Shown: positions 51,745 to 60,882 of the stretch, piece by piece
How the letters are laid out: the number at the start of each line of letters is the position of its first letter
How positions within the stretch are numbered: position 1 is the first letter of the stretch
DNA from: Myxococcales bacterium
GTDB lineage: Bacteria; Myxococcota_A; Bradymonadia; UBA7976; UBA1532
Assembly (NCBI GenBank): GCA_020633555.1
Contig: JACKDL010000022.1
Coordinates: 1 to 64,000 of the forward strand
Direction of reading: 5' to 3'
Length of the DNA: 64,000 bases
Position numbers and translations under genes: made by a program
Notes under the pieces: model-generated
Database searches by the model: none
Told to the model about the DNA's origin: nothing
The model's input: the letters and a program-made list of their open reading frames with translations, nothing else

Positions 51745-53400
51745 ATGACCCCCTGGATCCCCGACCTCCAGGCCGCCCAGGCCGGCGACGCCCGCGCCTT
51801 CGAGCGCCTGGTGCAGCGCTTCGGCGCCGGCGCACATGCCTGCGCCCTGGCGTGGCTGGGCGACGCCGCCCGCGCCGACGAGGTGACTCAGGAGGCCCTG
51901 CTGCACGCCTGGCTGCACCTGCGCGAGCTGCGGGATCCCCCGGCCTTCCCCGCCTGGCTGCGCCGGGTGGTGCGCAAGTTCGCCGACCGGGTGACCCGGC
52001 GCGCAAGCCCCCCGACGATGGGCCTGGAGGCGGCTCATACGGAGGCGGCGGGCGCAGGCGGGGCAGACGCTGAGGCGCTGCTGACGCGCCAGGACAGCGA
52101 GGGTGCCCTGCGCGCTGCCCTGGCCACGCTGCCCGAACCGGAGCGCCTCGCGGTCGCGCTCCACCACCTGGCCGGCTGGCCCGTCGCCGAGGTGGCGGCG
52201 GCCCTGTCGGTCACACCCGCCGCTGTGAAGAAGCGGCTTCAGAGGGCCCGGGGGCGACTCCGGGCGCAGGTGACCGCCATGTTGGATCAGACCGCTCCCC
52301 GTCCCCTCGACGCCCGGCTGCACCGGGCCGTGCGCTTCTTCGTCGCCGTGCGCCAGGGCGACGCCACCACCGTGCAGGCGGCGCTGGCCGAAGATCCGAA
52401 CCTGCTGGACGCACCGCAGCCCGGGGCCGCTGGCTACAAGGCCATGGGCGCCCCTGGCGACGGCACCGCGCTGCACATGGCGGTGCGCCACGGCGCCGAG
52501 GCGGTGGTGCACGCACTGCTGGCCGCGGGCGCCGAGACCGCCGGGCCCGACCACGCCGGGCACCCGCCGCTGCACATCGCGGCGCTGACCGATCGGCCCG
52601 CCATCGCCCGGGCCCTGCTGGCGGCGGGCGCCGATCCCAACGCCCTCGGAGCGGCGGGGCTGACCGCCCTGCACGTGGCGCGGATCCGAGGGAGCCACGG
52701 CGTGGCGCAGGCGCTGCTGGCGGCGGGCGCCGATCCTCAGGCCCGCGACGGCGCGGGGCGCACACCCGCGGACTGGGCGGCGCTGCCCGCGCCCACCCTG
52801 CCCCCCGTGGCCGACGGGGTGTTCTGGACGGGCGTCCGCGCGCTGGACCGCTTCGCGCCTCTGCCCGTGGGCGGGGTGGCGCGGCTGCGGGGTGCCCACG
52901 GCGTGGGCATGATGGTGCTGCTGGCCGAGCTGCTGTGGCGCCACGCCACGCGCACCGGGCGGGCGGGCGTGTACCTGCCCTGGATGGAGCGGGTGTACGG
53001 CGACGACGACGTGCAGGCGTGGCTGCACGACCTGGGCGTGGCCCACGTGACGCGGACCGAAGAGGGCACGCTGGGGCCCGAGGATCTGGTGGTGGTGGAC
53101 CACGTGGTGTGGCGGCAGGCCGGGCACCCCACCTACGGCGGCGCCACGGTGGTGGTCTACGAAGGCTGGGAGGTGGGGCTGGATCCGGCGGATCTGCCGG
53201 AGTGGCCCGCCGTGGACGCCGAGTGGGTGCTGGACCGGGGGCTGGCCGCGCAGGGCATCTGGCCCGCGGTGGATCCCGCGCAGAGCCGGGGGCTCGCGGC
53301 CTTCACGCAGCCGCTGCCGGCCGGCGAGGCGCTCGCCCGGGTGCTGCGGCAGCCCTTCTTCGTCGCCCAGGCCCACACGGGCTGGCCGGGCGAAGCCTGA
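51745..53400 (+). CDS. ECF sigma factor fused to ankyrin repeats and an F1-ATPase beta-like domain
   Basis: 551 residues. Region 2 of an ECF sigma factor spans about 8-85 (GDARAFERLVQRFG, EVTQEALLHAWLHLR, FPAWLRRVVRKFADR) and region 4 about 120-176 (LPEPERLAVALHHLAGWPV, EVAAALSVTPAAVKKRLQRA). Four ankyrin-like repeats follow (about 195-345; TALHMAVRHG, PPLHIAALTDRPAIARALL, TALHVARIRGSHGVAQALL, TPADWAAL). The last 190 residues match F1-ATPase beta: TGVRALDRFAPLPVGGVARL (360s), P-loop position GAHGVGMM (383-390), LDRGLAAQGIWPAVDPAQSR (about 496-515) and RQPFFVAQAHTGWPGE at the end. The P-loop Lys-Thr is absent, so ATP hydrolysis is unlikely. A sensor-type sigma factor is inferred. GAGGAGC precedes the ATG. 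Confidence 0.88.
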   Translation: MTPWIPDLQAAQAGDARAFERLVQRFGAGAHACALAWLGDAARADEVTQEALLHAWLHLRELRDPPAFPAWLRRVVRKFADRVTRRASPPTMGLEAAHTEAAGAGGADAEALLTRQDSEGALRAALATLPEPERLAVALHHLAGWPVAEVAAALSVTPAAVKKRLQRARGRLRAQVTAMLDQTAPRPLDARLHRAVRFFVAVRQGDATTVQAALAEDPNLLDAPQPGAAGYKAMGAPGDGTALHMAVRHGAEAVVHALLAAGAETAGPDHAGHPPLHIAALTDRPAIARALLAAGADPNALGAAGLTALHVARIRGSHGVAQALLAAGADPQARDGAGRTPADWAALPAPTLPPVADGVFWTGVRALDRFAPLPVGGVARLRGAHGVGMMVLLAELLWRHATRTGRAGVYLPWMERVYGDDDVQAWLHDLGVAHVTRTEEGTLGPEDLVVVDHVVWRQAGHPTYGGATVVVYEGWEVGLDPADLPEWPAVDAEWVLDRGLAAQGIWPAVDPAQSRGLAAFTQPLPAGEALARVLRQPFFVAQAHTGWPGEA

Positions 53401-53403
53401 GGT

Positions 53404-55179
53404 TCAGTGCCTCACTGCAGCGGCGGTCCGCGGCGTGGTGCGCTCGCCTGCCCGCAGGAAGCGCCCGTGCCCTTCGCGCCCGAAGCCCTCCACGAAGGCC
53501 CCGCCCTGGTAGACCACCGCGCCGCCGATGACCGTGGCGGTCACCGCGTGGTTGCGCTTCACCATGCGGTCCAGCCCGGGCACGCCGGGCATGGGCGCCT
53601 CGTGGTAGGCGTCGAGCTCGGCGTCCAGCCGCGCCGGATCCACCACCGCGATGTCGGCCCGGTCGCCCACCCGCAAGTGCCCCGCGTCCAGCCCGTACCA
53701 GGCGGCCTGCTCGCCGGTGACGCGCGCCACCGCTTTCCCCATGGACATCAACGGGTTGCCCTCGTCTTCGGCGCGCTTCGCGATGCGGAGCCAGTGCAGC
53801 GGGAAGTCGTAGAAGGCCATGTTGCGCAGGTGCGCGCCCGAGTCGGCGAAGCCCACCTGCACCGCCGGGTGCGCGGCCAGCCGGGCGAGCTGCGGCGCCC
53901 GGTGGTTGGCGATGGTGGTGCGCCAGCGCAGGGCCGGGCCGTGCTCGATGACCAGGTCCAGGAAGCCGTCGATGGGGTGCTGGCCCCGGGCGTCGGCCAC
54001 CGCGCCGATGCTCCGCCCCACCAGCGCGGCGTCGGGGCAGGCCACGATCTGCGCGTCGTACAGGTCGCGGTGCCACACCCGCGGGGCGAACTTGCGGGCG
54101 TAGTCCTTCTTGAAGCGGGCCCGGTACGCCGGGTCCCGGAACAGCTCGACCCGGGCCAGGTGGTCCTGCAGGTGCAAGGCGGCCTCGCCCGCCCCGAACT
54201 CCTCGAAGACCACCAGATCCACCCCATCGGCGTAGACCTCGAAGGGCATGGGCACCGACTGCCAGCGCACGTTGGCCCCCAGGCCCCGGTTCACCAGACG
54301 CACGCCGTCGGTGACCGCCCGGGCCAGCGTGGGGTTGGCCTTCACGTCCGCCGCGGTGATCAAGGCGGTCTTCAGGGGCTTGCGCACGCCGAACCCGGCG
54401 CTGGCGGCCAGGAACAGGAGCACGTTGACCTTGGTGGTGATGTTGGGCGCCGACTGCAGGATGGCGCCGCGATCCCGCAGGATCGCGTGGAAGCGGCGGT
54501 ACTCGCCCCAGGTGGCGTAGGTGCTGGGCAGGCGCCGGCTGCGGAAGCGATCGCCGCCCACCTTGTCCCAGGGGTTGGTCATGCTCGAGAAGCCCAGGAA
54601 GCCGGCGTCGAGCGCGGCGTGCAGGTGGCCCTCCATGACGGCCATCTGCTCAGCCGAGGGCCGCACCTTCCCGTCGGTGGCCGGGCCCAGGCCCATGGCC
54701 GCCACCCGCAGATCGGAGTGGCCCAGGTAGCAGGCCACGTTGGGCCCCAGGGGCATGGCGTCCAGGGCGGCGGCGTACCCGGCGGGGGTCTGCCAGGTCT
54801 GGTGGCGCCGCAGGGTGTCGAGCACGAAGCCGTGGGGCAGGGCCTCGACCCGGGCGAACACATCCGCTGTGTCCTCGGGCGGGCTGAGCACCGTGCCCAG
54901 CGAGCACGAGCCCATGAGCACCGTGGTCACCCCGTGGCGCACCGACTCGCGCAGCCCCGGGGCGGCGAGCACCTCGGCGTCGTAGTGGGTGTGGTTGTCG
55001 AAGAAGCCCGGCGTCACCCACTGCCCGGTGGCGTCGAAGACCTGCGCGTCCGGCCGCGCCGGCAGATCGCGCCCGACGGCCACCACCTTGCCCTGGGCCA
55101 CCGCCACATCGGCCCGCGCCGGATCGGCGCCGGTGCCGTCGAACACGAGCCCGCCACGGATGAGCAGCTCGGCGTCCAT
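53404..55179 (-). CDS. N-acyl-D-amino-acid deacylase-type amidohydrolase
   Basis: 591 residues. Metal-binding HxH is seen in FFDNHTHYDAEV; later LGHSDLRVAAMG, FADSGAHLRNMAFYD and the C-terminal VGDRADIAVVDPARLD match the amidohydrolase family 3 / D-aminoacylase group. These enzymes hydrolyse N-acyl-D-amino acids or similar amides. I chose the ATG at 55179 because GGGGGAGGGG lies just upstream; seven further codons are open before it. The substrate is inferred only from the family. The gene starts facing away from the HAD-type gene's promoter, as a single unit. Confidence 0.85.
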   Translation of the reverse strand: MDAELLIRGGLVFDGTGADPARADVAVAQGKVVAVGRDLPARPDAQVFDATGQWVTPGFFDNHTHYDAEVLAAPGLRESVRHGVTTVLMGSCSLGTVLSPPEDTADVFARVEALPHGFVLDTLRRHQTWQTPAGYAAALDAMPLGPNVACYLGHSDLRVAAMGLGPATDGKVRPSAEQMAVMEGHLHAALDAGFLGFSSMTNPWDKVGGDRFRSRRLPSTYATWGEYRRFHAILRDRGAILQSAPNITTKVNVLLFLAASAGFGVRKPLKTALITAADVKANPTLARAVTDGVRLVNRGLGANVRWQSVPMPFEVYADGVDLVVFEEFGAGEAALHLQDHLARVELFRDPAYRARFKKDYARKFAPRVWHRDLYDAQIVACPDAALVGRSIGAVADARGQHPIDGFLDLVIEHGPALRWRTTIANHRAPQLARLAAHPAVQVGFADSGAHLRNMAFYDFPLHWLRIAKRAEDEGNPLMSMGKAVARVTGEQAAWYGLDAGHLRVGDRADIAVVDPARLDAELDAYHEAPMPGVPGLDRMVKRNHAVTATVIGGAVVYQGGAFVEGFGREGHGRFLRAGERTTPRTAAAVRH

Positions 55180-55261
55180 GCGCCCCTCCCCCTGAATCAA
55201 CCGATGGGTTCATTGGAGCGCAGGGACGCGCCGCGGGCAACGGGCGGCCGTCGGGGCCCCT

Positions 55262-55873
55262 TCAGCGAGCGCTGGCCCGCAGCGCCGTCAGCCGGCGCAC
55301 CAGCTCGGCGCGCACGGCGGCGCTGCCGTCCCAGCGCACGGCGTTGGGGTGCTGGAAGTCGGCGTTCCAGGGGTGGGCGGGCAGGATCGCCAGGCCCCGG
55401 GGCCGCCACTTCAGCCAGCTCTCGACGTAGGGCGGGTAGTCGTCGAACAGCACCTTGCCGTAGACCAGCCCCTTGCCCTCGCGGGCGCCGGTGATGTGCA
55501 CCTCGGCGTCGGGGATGTGCCGCTGGCACCACTCCACCTTCTCCATCCAGGCCCGCGCCTTGCTCCACGGGCCTTTGGTCAGCACGTGCAGGTCGAAGCC
55601 CAGCTCGCGGAACAGGGCCACCACCTCGAAGTTGGCGGTGATGGGCGCCAGCTCGCGCCACCAGCCGGGCTGGCGCATGACCACCTGCATGCGGGCGTGC
55701 CAGTGCGGGCCGACCTGCTCCAGGTCGTGCAGGCTGTCGGCACCGTCCAGGGTGGCCAGCTCGCCGGGGGCGCACAGGGGGCGCAGATCCCGCCGCAGCG
55801 CGGCGTCGTAGTCGGCCAGCGTGCCGTCCAGGTCGATGAGGGCGATGGGATCCGAGGCGGGGGCGCGGGGCAT
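55262..55873 (-). CDS. 5'(3')-deoxyribonucleotidase-like HAD phosphatase
   Basis: 203 residues. HAD motif I is LIDLDGTLADYD, with nucleophile Asp and acid Asp. Motif II is LHVLTKGPW (Thr), followed by KGLVYGKVLFDDYPPYV (motif III/IV, Lys and the two Asp). The size, the small cap and the W-rich region (GWWRELAPITAN) resemble mitochondrial/bacterial NT5C-type 5'-nucleotidases that dephosphorylate dNMPs. The substrate is not proven. A TAAGCT at the - strand (55904-55909) is a possible -10, with CCCGGTGAA before the ATG. Confidence 0.82.
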   Translation of the reverse strand: MPRAPASDPIALIDLDGTLADYDAALRRDLRPLCAPGELATLDGADSLHDLEQVGPHWHARMQVVMRQPGWWRELAPITANFEVVALFRELGFDLHVLTKGPWSKARAWMEKVEWCQRHIPDAEVHITGAREGKGLVYGKVLFDDYPPYVESWLKWRPRGLAILPAHPWNADFQHPNAVRWDGSAAVRAELVRRLTALRASAR

Positions 55874-55943
55874 GGCGGTTCACCGGGTGGCTGCGTCGCC
55901 CTGAGCTTACGCGCGGGTTCACCGCAAGGTCACCCGCGGGCCG

Positions 55944-55972
55944 TTTCTTCCACCTCGCCTCGTCGCTAAGGT
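55944..55972 (+). promoter_or_regulatory. Sigma-70-type promoter of Cys-rich lipoprotein gene
   Basis: TTTCTT (55944-55949), 17 bases, TAAGGT (55967-55972). The predicted start near 55980 leaves a short leader with GGGGAGG before the ATG at 56004. Overlapping inverted repeat arms CGCGGGT (55912-55918) and ACCCGCG (55932-55938) lie just upstream and could bind a regulator. Confidence 0.5.
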
Positions 55973-56003
55973 GCGCGCCGTTCGTTCGACCGGGGAGGTA
56001 CCC

Positions 56004-59000
56004 ATGCGACGTTCACTCTTGGCCCTGGGCCTGCTGGCCGGCCTGGGCTGCAGCACCGCGCAGGACGACGGGGGGCCCGCGGCCCAGGATCGCGGCGTGC
56101 AGTGCACGGACCCCTGCCCCATCGGGTTCCGCTGGTGCGGCCCCGAAGGCCAGGTGCAGGTCTGCGCCGATCTGGACGGCGACGGCTGCCCCGAGTGGGG
56201 CGGTGACATCGCCTGCCCCGCCGGCTCCATGTGCGCCGAGGGCGAGTGCGTGGCGACGTGCCAGGACCAGTGCGCGGCCGGCGAGGCCGTGTGCGGCGGC
56301 GGCGGCCGGCGGATCTGCGAGGACGTGAACGGCGACGGCTGCCGCGAGCTGGGCCCGGCCCAGGCCTGCCCCGCCGGCGAGCGCTGCGACAACGGGGCGT
56401 GCGTGCCCGAGGGCCGCGCCTGCGCCGACGCCTGCGCCACCGACGGCCAGCGGGAGTGCACCCCCGACGGCGGCTACCGGCGCTGCGGGCAGTTCGACGA
56501 GGACGAGTGCCTGGACTGGTCGCCCACCACCGCCTGCGGCGTGGGCGAGATGTGCCAGGGCGCCGGCGAGTGCGTGCCCGACTGCGCCGACGCCTGCGCG
56601 GCGGGCGAGGTGCGCTGCGAGGGCGACGGCTTCGCCACCTGCGGCAACTTCGACCAGGATCGCTGCCTGGAGTTCGGCGCGGTGATCGCCTGCCGCGCCG
56701 ACGAGCGCTGCGACGACGGCGCCTGCGTGCCCGTGGCCAGCGAGTGCACCGACGCCTGCGACACCGACGGCGCCCTGGAGTGCGACGCCGACGGCACCGG
56801 CTTCCGGCGCTGCGGCCAGTACGACGCCGATCCCTGCCGCGAGCTGTCGGAGCGGGTGCCCTGCGCGGGCTTCGAGCGCTGCGAAGCGGGCGCCTGCGTG
56901 CCCGTGTGCGAGGACGCCTGCGAGGCGGGCGCCACCCGCTGCGGGCCCAACGGGGTGGAGCTGTGCGGCAACTTCGACGCGGATCCCTGCCTGGAGTTCT
57001 CGCCGGGCATGGCCTGCCCCATGGGCGAGCGCTGCGACAACGGCGCCTGCGTGGCCGTCGAGCAGCCCTGCGAGGATGCCTGCGAGGCCGGCGCGCTGCG
57101 CTGCAGCGGCGACGGCGTGCAGATCTGCGCCGATCAGGACGAAGACCCCTGCACCGAGTGGAGCGCCGCGGTGCCCTGCGGCGCCGGCGAGCGCTGCGAG
57201 GGCGAGGGCGCCTGCGTGCCCGACTGCATGGACGAGTGCATGCCCGGCGCCGTGCGCTGCGAGGCCGGCGGCACGGTGAGCTGCGCCGATCACGACGGTG
57301 ACGGCTGCCTGGAGTTCGGCGACAACGCCCCCTGCCCCGACGGCCAGAGCTGCTCGAACGGGGCCTGCCGGGTGGACTGCGTGGACGACTGCCAGATGGG
57401 CGCCACCGACTGCGTGCCCGAAGGCCTGCGCCGCTGCGGGCAGTTCGACGCCGACGCCTGCCTGGACTGGTCGGGCCCCACCCCCTGCGGACCGGCCCAG
57501 GCCTGCCAGGCGGGCGCCTGCGTGGCGGTGTGCGACGACGAGTGTGTTGAGGGCCAGCGCCGCTGCCTGGGCGAGGGCTTCGAGGTGTGCGGCGACTTCG
57601 ACGCCGATCCCTGCCTGGAGTTTGGCGGCGGGGCGGCCTGTGGCGCCGCCGAGGCGTGCATGGACGGCGCCTGCCAGATCCAGTGCGACGACGAGTGCGC
57701 CCCGAACGACACCGAGTGCGTGGACGCCGGCAACCGACGGAGCTGCGGGAACTTCGACGCCGATCCCTGCCTGGAGTTCGGCGGCGCCGAGGCCTGCGCG
57801 GCCAACGAGACCTGCCAGGGCGACGCCTGCGTGGCCCGGCCGGCCCCCCAGGGCGTGGTGATCAACGAACTGCTGTACGACGCAGACGGCGGCGATCAGC
57901 CCAGCGTGTTCACCGAGCTGTGGGGCCCGCCCGGCACCGATCTGACGGGCATGGCCCTGGTGGGCGTGAACGGCGCCAACGGCAGCGCCTACGCCCGGGT
58001 GGATCTGGTGGGGGCCATCCCCGCCGACGGCTACTTCGTGGTGGCCCACACCAACGCCAGCCCCGAGCTGGCCGCCGTGGCCGATCAGCGCCACGCCAGC
58101 GCCGACTTCCAGAACGGCCCCGACAACCTGCAGCTCCGCTTTGGCGATCAGGTGCTGGACGCCGTGGGCTACGGCGTGTTTGGCCCCGGCGAGACCTTCG
58201 CCGGCGAAGGCGAGCCCGTAGCCGAGCCGGCCGTGGGCATGGCCCTGACCCGCAACGCCGATCACCGCGACACCGACGACAACGCGGTGGACTTCGCCGA
58301 GGCCGCGCCCTCGCCCGGGGCGGGCCTGGCCTGCGCCGACGCCTGCGATCTGGACGCGGTGCAGTGTAGCGGGGCCGTGGCCGAGCGCTGCGTGCGCGGG
58401 GCCGCCGGCTGCACCGAGTGGGCCACCGCCGCCGACTGCGCGGCCGACGGAGGCGCCTGCGTGGACGGCGCCTGCCAGGGCATGGCCTGCCTGACCCCCG
58501 GCACCCTGGGCGCCTGGACCCCGCTGCCCGGCCTGTTCGCCAACCACACCTGCCTGGACGCCCTGCCCCGCGCGGGCGGCGGCTGGGCCATCGCGGCGGG
58601 CAACCCGGGCGAGGGCGTGACCTTCGGGCTGGTGGACGGCGCCGGCGCGTTCACGGCCGGGCCCCACACCCTGGGCACCACCAACTACCCGCCCTGGGGC
58701 AACAGCGCCTCGTCGGTGTACTACCCCAGCCTGACCCAGCGCGGCGGCCAGTACGCGGTCACCTGGTCCATCTTCAGCGACCAGGGCAACCGCGACATCG
58801 CGTTCCGCCGGGTGACCGAGGCGGGCCAGCCGGTGCCGCGCAACAACCCGGTGATCAGCACCCGCAAGGGCTTCTCGCCGCAGGTGCGCCCCACGGCCAC
58901 GGGCTTCCGGGTGCTGTACAACGCCTACCGGCAGCTCCAGCGCATCGAGCTGGACGACCTGGGCGCTGTGCAGGGGGCTCAGCAGGCGGTGGGTGCGGCC

Positions 59001-59600
59001 CACGGCGACACCCGCGAGGAGACCTTCCTGGCCTGGCTGGACGGGCCGGGCGGGCTGGTGGCCTACGCGGTGAACACCGTGGACTTCCAGAACCCGCGCT
59101 TCTTCGTGCAGCCGCTGACCGACGGCACCGACGCCGACGGCGCCCGCATCGATCTGGGCCCGGCCATGGTCAGCTCGGGCCACCCCAACGCCTTCCTGTT
59201 CCGGCTGGGCGCCGACCGCTTCGGCGTGTTCTGGCGCAGCCGCCTGGCCGACGCCGTGGGCACCGAGGCGCTGAACTACGCGATCATCAACCGCCGCGGT
59301 GTCATCGAGCGGCAGGTGCAGATCAACGAGCTGGACCGCCCCGACGTGTACAAGCCCGAGATCCGGCCCCTGAGCATCGGGTTCGACGGCGAGCGCTTCG
59401 CCATCTACCACGAGCGCTGGTTCGATCAGCTCGAGGCCAACCACTTCGTCATCCAGTGGATGAGCGCCGAGGGCGTGCCCCTGGGCCGGGCCGATCTGGC
59501 CCAGGCCGGCAAGGCCCGCCTGTTCCTGCACCCCGACACGGGCTGGCACCTGATCAAGTCGGGCGAGCCCATCGCCATCGCGCCGCTGGGCTGCGAGTAG
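56004..59600 (+). CDS. Giant Cys-rich repeat lipoprotein with lamin-tail domain
   Basis: 1198 residues. Lipobox LGLGC (Cys16). From about residue 33 there are eleven tandem repeats of about 50 residues (pattern C-x3-C ... RC/EC ... CG-x-F/Y-DxDxC-x-E-x ... C ... GExC ... GxCV), each with eight or nearly eight Cys and an acidic core. A lamin-tail (LTD) domain follows at about 617-720 (VVINELLYDADGG, YFVVAHTN), then a twelfth partial repeat, and a final beta-rich region without known motifs. LTD domains occur in secreted bacterial nucleases and surface proteins. The repeats should be disulfide-linked outside the cytoplasm. Adhesive or structural surface role inferred. Confidence 0.83.
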   Translation: MRRSLLALGLLAGLGCSTAQDDGGPAAQDRGVQCTDPCPIGFRWCGPEGQVQVCADLDGDGCPEWGGDIACPAGSMCAEGECVATCQDQCAAGEAVCGGGGRRICEDVNGDGCRELGPAQACPAGERCDNGACVPEGRACADACATDGQRECTPDGGYRRCGQFDEDECLDWSPTTACGVGEMCQGAGECVPDCADACAAGEVRCEGDGFATCGNFDQDRCLEFGAVIACRADERCDDGACVPVASECTDACDTDGALECDADGTGFRRCGQYDADPCRELSERVPCAGFERCEAGACVPVCEDACEAGATRCGPNGVELCGNFDADPCLEFSPGMACPMGERCDNGACVAVEQPCEDACEAGALRCSGDGVQICADQDEDPCTEWSAAVPCGAGERCEGEGACVPDCMDECMPGAVRCEAGGTVSCADHDGDGCLEFGDNAPCPDGQSCSNGACRVDCVDDCQMGATDCVPEGLRRCGQFDADACLDWSGPTPCGPAQACQAGACVAVCDDECVEGQRRCLGEGFEVCGDFDADPCLEFGGGAACGAAEACMDGACQIQCDDECAPNDTECVDAGNRRSCGNFDADPCLEFGGAEACAANETCQGDACVARPAPQGVVINELLYDADGGDQPSVFTELWGPPGTDLTGMALVGVNGANGSAYARVDLVGAIPADGYFVVAHTNASPELAAVADQRHASADFQNGPDNLQLRFGDQVLDAVGYGVFGPGETFAGEGEPVAEPAVGMALTRNADHRDTDDNAVDFAEAAPSPGAGLACADACDLDAVQCSGAVAERCVRGAAGCTEWATAADCAADGGACVDGACQGMACLTPGTLGAWTPLPGLFANHTCLDALPRAGGGWAIAAGNPGEGVTFGLVDGAGAFTAGPHTLGTTNYPPWGNSASSVYYPSLTQRGGQYAVTWSIFSDQGNRDIAFRRVTEAGQPVPRNNPVISTRKGFSPQVRPTATGFRVLYNAYRQLQRIELDDLGAVQGAQQAVGAAHGDTREETFLAWLDGPGGLVAYAVNTVDFQNPRFFVQPLTDGTDADGARIDLGPAMVSSGHPNAFLFRLGADRFGVFWRSRLADAVGTEALNYAIINRRGVIERQVQINELDRPDVYKPEIRPLSIGFDGERFAIYHERWFDQLEANHFVIQWMSAEGVPLGRADLAQAGKARLFLHPDTGWHLIKSGEPIAIAPLGCE

Positions 59601-59613
59601 AGCGCCCGCGGGT

Positions 59614-59630
59614 GCCGCCCAGGGGGCGGC
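59614..59630. terminator. Hairpin after Cys-rich lipoprotein gene
   Basis: Arms GCCGCCC and GGGCGGC around an AGG loop, 13 bases after the stop at 59600. There is no T-tract downstream. A terminator role is plausible but not certain. Confidence 0.4.
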
Positions 59631-59728
59631 CTCGCCCTTCCCAGCCGGTCGGTGGGACGTGCCTTGACGGGCCCTTGCGAGGCTGCCACAGATGAGCGAC
59701 GCAAGGGCCACACCACACTGAGGTACCC

Positions 59729-60361
59729 ATGATTCGCCCGTCGCTGCTGATCGCCGGCGTCGTCCTGGCGGCGTCCGCTTCCCCCGCCCTGGCCGAGCCC
59801 AACGGCTGGACCTTCGCCTGCCGCAAGGGGGCCCTGAGCGCTCTGTCGCAGTGGCGCCACGGGAAGGCCCCGGCCATCGTCAACGGCCGGGCCGTCGAGG
59901 GGCGCGTCTGCCTGGATGTGCAGGCCGCGCCCAAGCTCCCCACCACGCCGTGCACGGCCGGCGCCACGCTGATCCGGTCGCCCATGTTCCACGACGCCCA
60001 GATGTTCCGGCACCTGGTCGGCAAGCAGTTCCTCAAGGACGTGCGGGGTGATCTGGCGTGCGCGCGGGTGTTCCAGCCGGTCCGCCTGGAGTGCGAGGCG
60101 GGCCTGCGCCTCATGCCACTGGGCTCGCTGAGCGCCGGGCAGCAGCGCAAGCTGCGCGGCCTCGCCCTCAACGGCGCGATCTGCGCCGAGGGGCGCAAGC
60201 CGACGGGGACCACCGGGGCGGTGTGCCCGTCGGGGTTCCGCTGGGAGGAGGCGTCCTTCTGGATGCGCGGCACCGATCAGACCGTCGAGAAGGGCGGCAA
60301 GGCGTTCACCTGCGTCAAGGTGGCCGCGCCCAAGCTGCCGGCGGCGCGCGAAGAGGGCTGA
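59729..60361 (+). CDS. Secreted hypothetical protein (210 aa)
   Basis: 210 residues with a signal peptide (MIRPSLLIAGVVLAASASPALA). Six Cys in the mature part suggest three disulfides (WTFACRKG, VCLDVQA, TTPCTAG, LACARVF, LECEAG, ICAEG, VCPSGF, FTCVKV; a few may be unpaired). No known domain. It starts after a GAGGTACCC like that of the upstream Cys-rich lipoprotein gene. Possible TTGACG / ACAGAT promoter spaced 18 bases apart at 59664-59693. Function unknown. Confidence 0.72.
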   Translation: MIRPSLLIAGVVLAASASPALAEPNGWTFACRKGALSALSQWRHGKAPAIVNGRAVEGRVCLDVQAAPKLPTTPCTAGATLIRSPMFHDAQMFRHLVGKQFLKDVRGDLACARVFQPVRLECEAGLRLMPLGSLSAGQQRKLRGLALNGAICAEGRKPTGTTGAVCPSGFRWEEASFWMRGTDQTVEKGGKAFTCVKVAAPKLPAAREEG

Positions 60362-60390
60362 GCCTGCCGGGGCCCACCCGGGTGCCCCGC

Positions 60391-60882
60391 TCAGAGCTTG
60401 CGGTAGGCCTCGATGAGCAGCGGGGCGAAGCCCATCTTCTGCCAGAAGCCGTGGGCCAGGCGGTTCTCGGGCGACCAGGTCACCTGCACGTCGCTCAGGC
60501 CCCGCAGGCGGAAGCGCCGCAGGGCCGCCTGCACCAGCGCCTCGCCCACGCCCTGGCGGCGGTGGTCGGGGTGCACGGCCACGTCGAAGATCATCCCCAC
60601 CTCGCGCACGGCGTAGACCTTGCTCCGCTGGCCCAGGCCGCCCAGCAGGTAGCCCTTGATGCCCTGCTCGTCGGGGGTGGGCGCCACCAGCACCACGCCC
60701 TTCGAGGCGTCGATCTGCCGGCGGACGTGCTCGCGGTACACCCGCTGGGCGTCGGGCACCGTCTCGTACATGCGCCCATCGATGGGCCCGTGCACGGCCA
60801 TCAGGGTCCACCAGCAGGCCACGATGGCGTCGGCGTCCGCGGGGTTGGCAGGCACCACCGGGTGATAGGGCGGGGCGCTCAC
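60391..60882 (-). CDS. GNAT-family N-acetyltransferase
   Basis: 163 residues from a GTG that overlaps the stop of the upstream Cys-rich gene (GTGA). The acetyl-CoA-binding signature is FDVAVHPDHRRQGVGEALVQAALRR, with the Q/R-x-x-G-x-A motif. The C-terminal NRLAHGFWQKMGFAPLLIEAY ends the fold. GNAT enzymes acetylate amines of small molecules or proteins; the substrate is unknown. Coupling to a surface-protein gene is probably incidental. Confidence 0.85.
   Translation of the reverse strand: MSAPPYHPVVPANPADADAIVACWWTLMAVHGPIDGRMYETVPDAQRVYREHVRRQIDASKGVVLVAPTPDEQGIKGYLLGGLGQRSKVYAVREVGMIFDVAVHPDHRRQGVGEALVQAALRRFRLRGLSDVQVTWSPENRLAHGFWQKMGFAPLLIEAYRKL

Noticed and set aside
53407..55494. A 695-codon plus-strand open frame
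   Set aside because: It is antisense to the amidohydrolase with its conserved metal motifs; its His/Gly/Val-rich composition reflects the complement.
56100..57850. Regularly spaced near-identical DNA that could look like a CRISPR array
   Set aside because: The spacing follows in-frame protein repeats of about 50 codons with no constant short repeat and unique spacers; it is repeat coding sequence.
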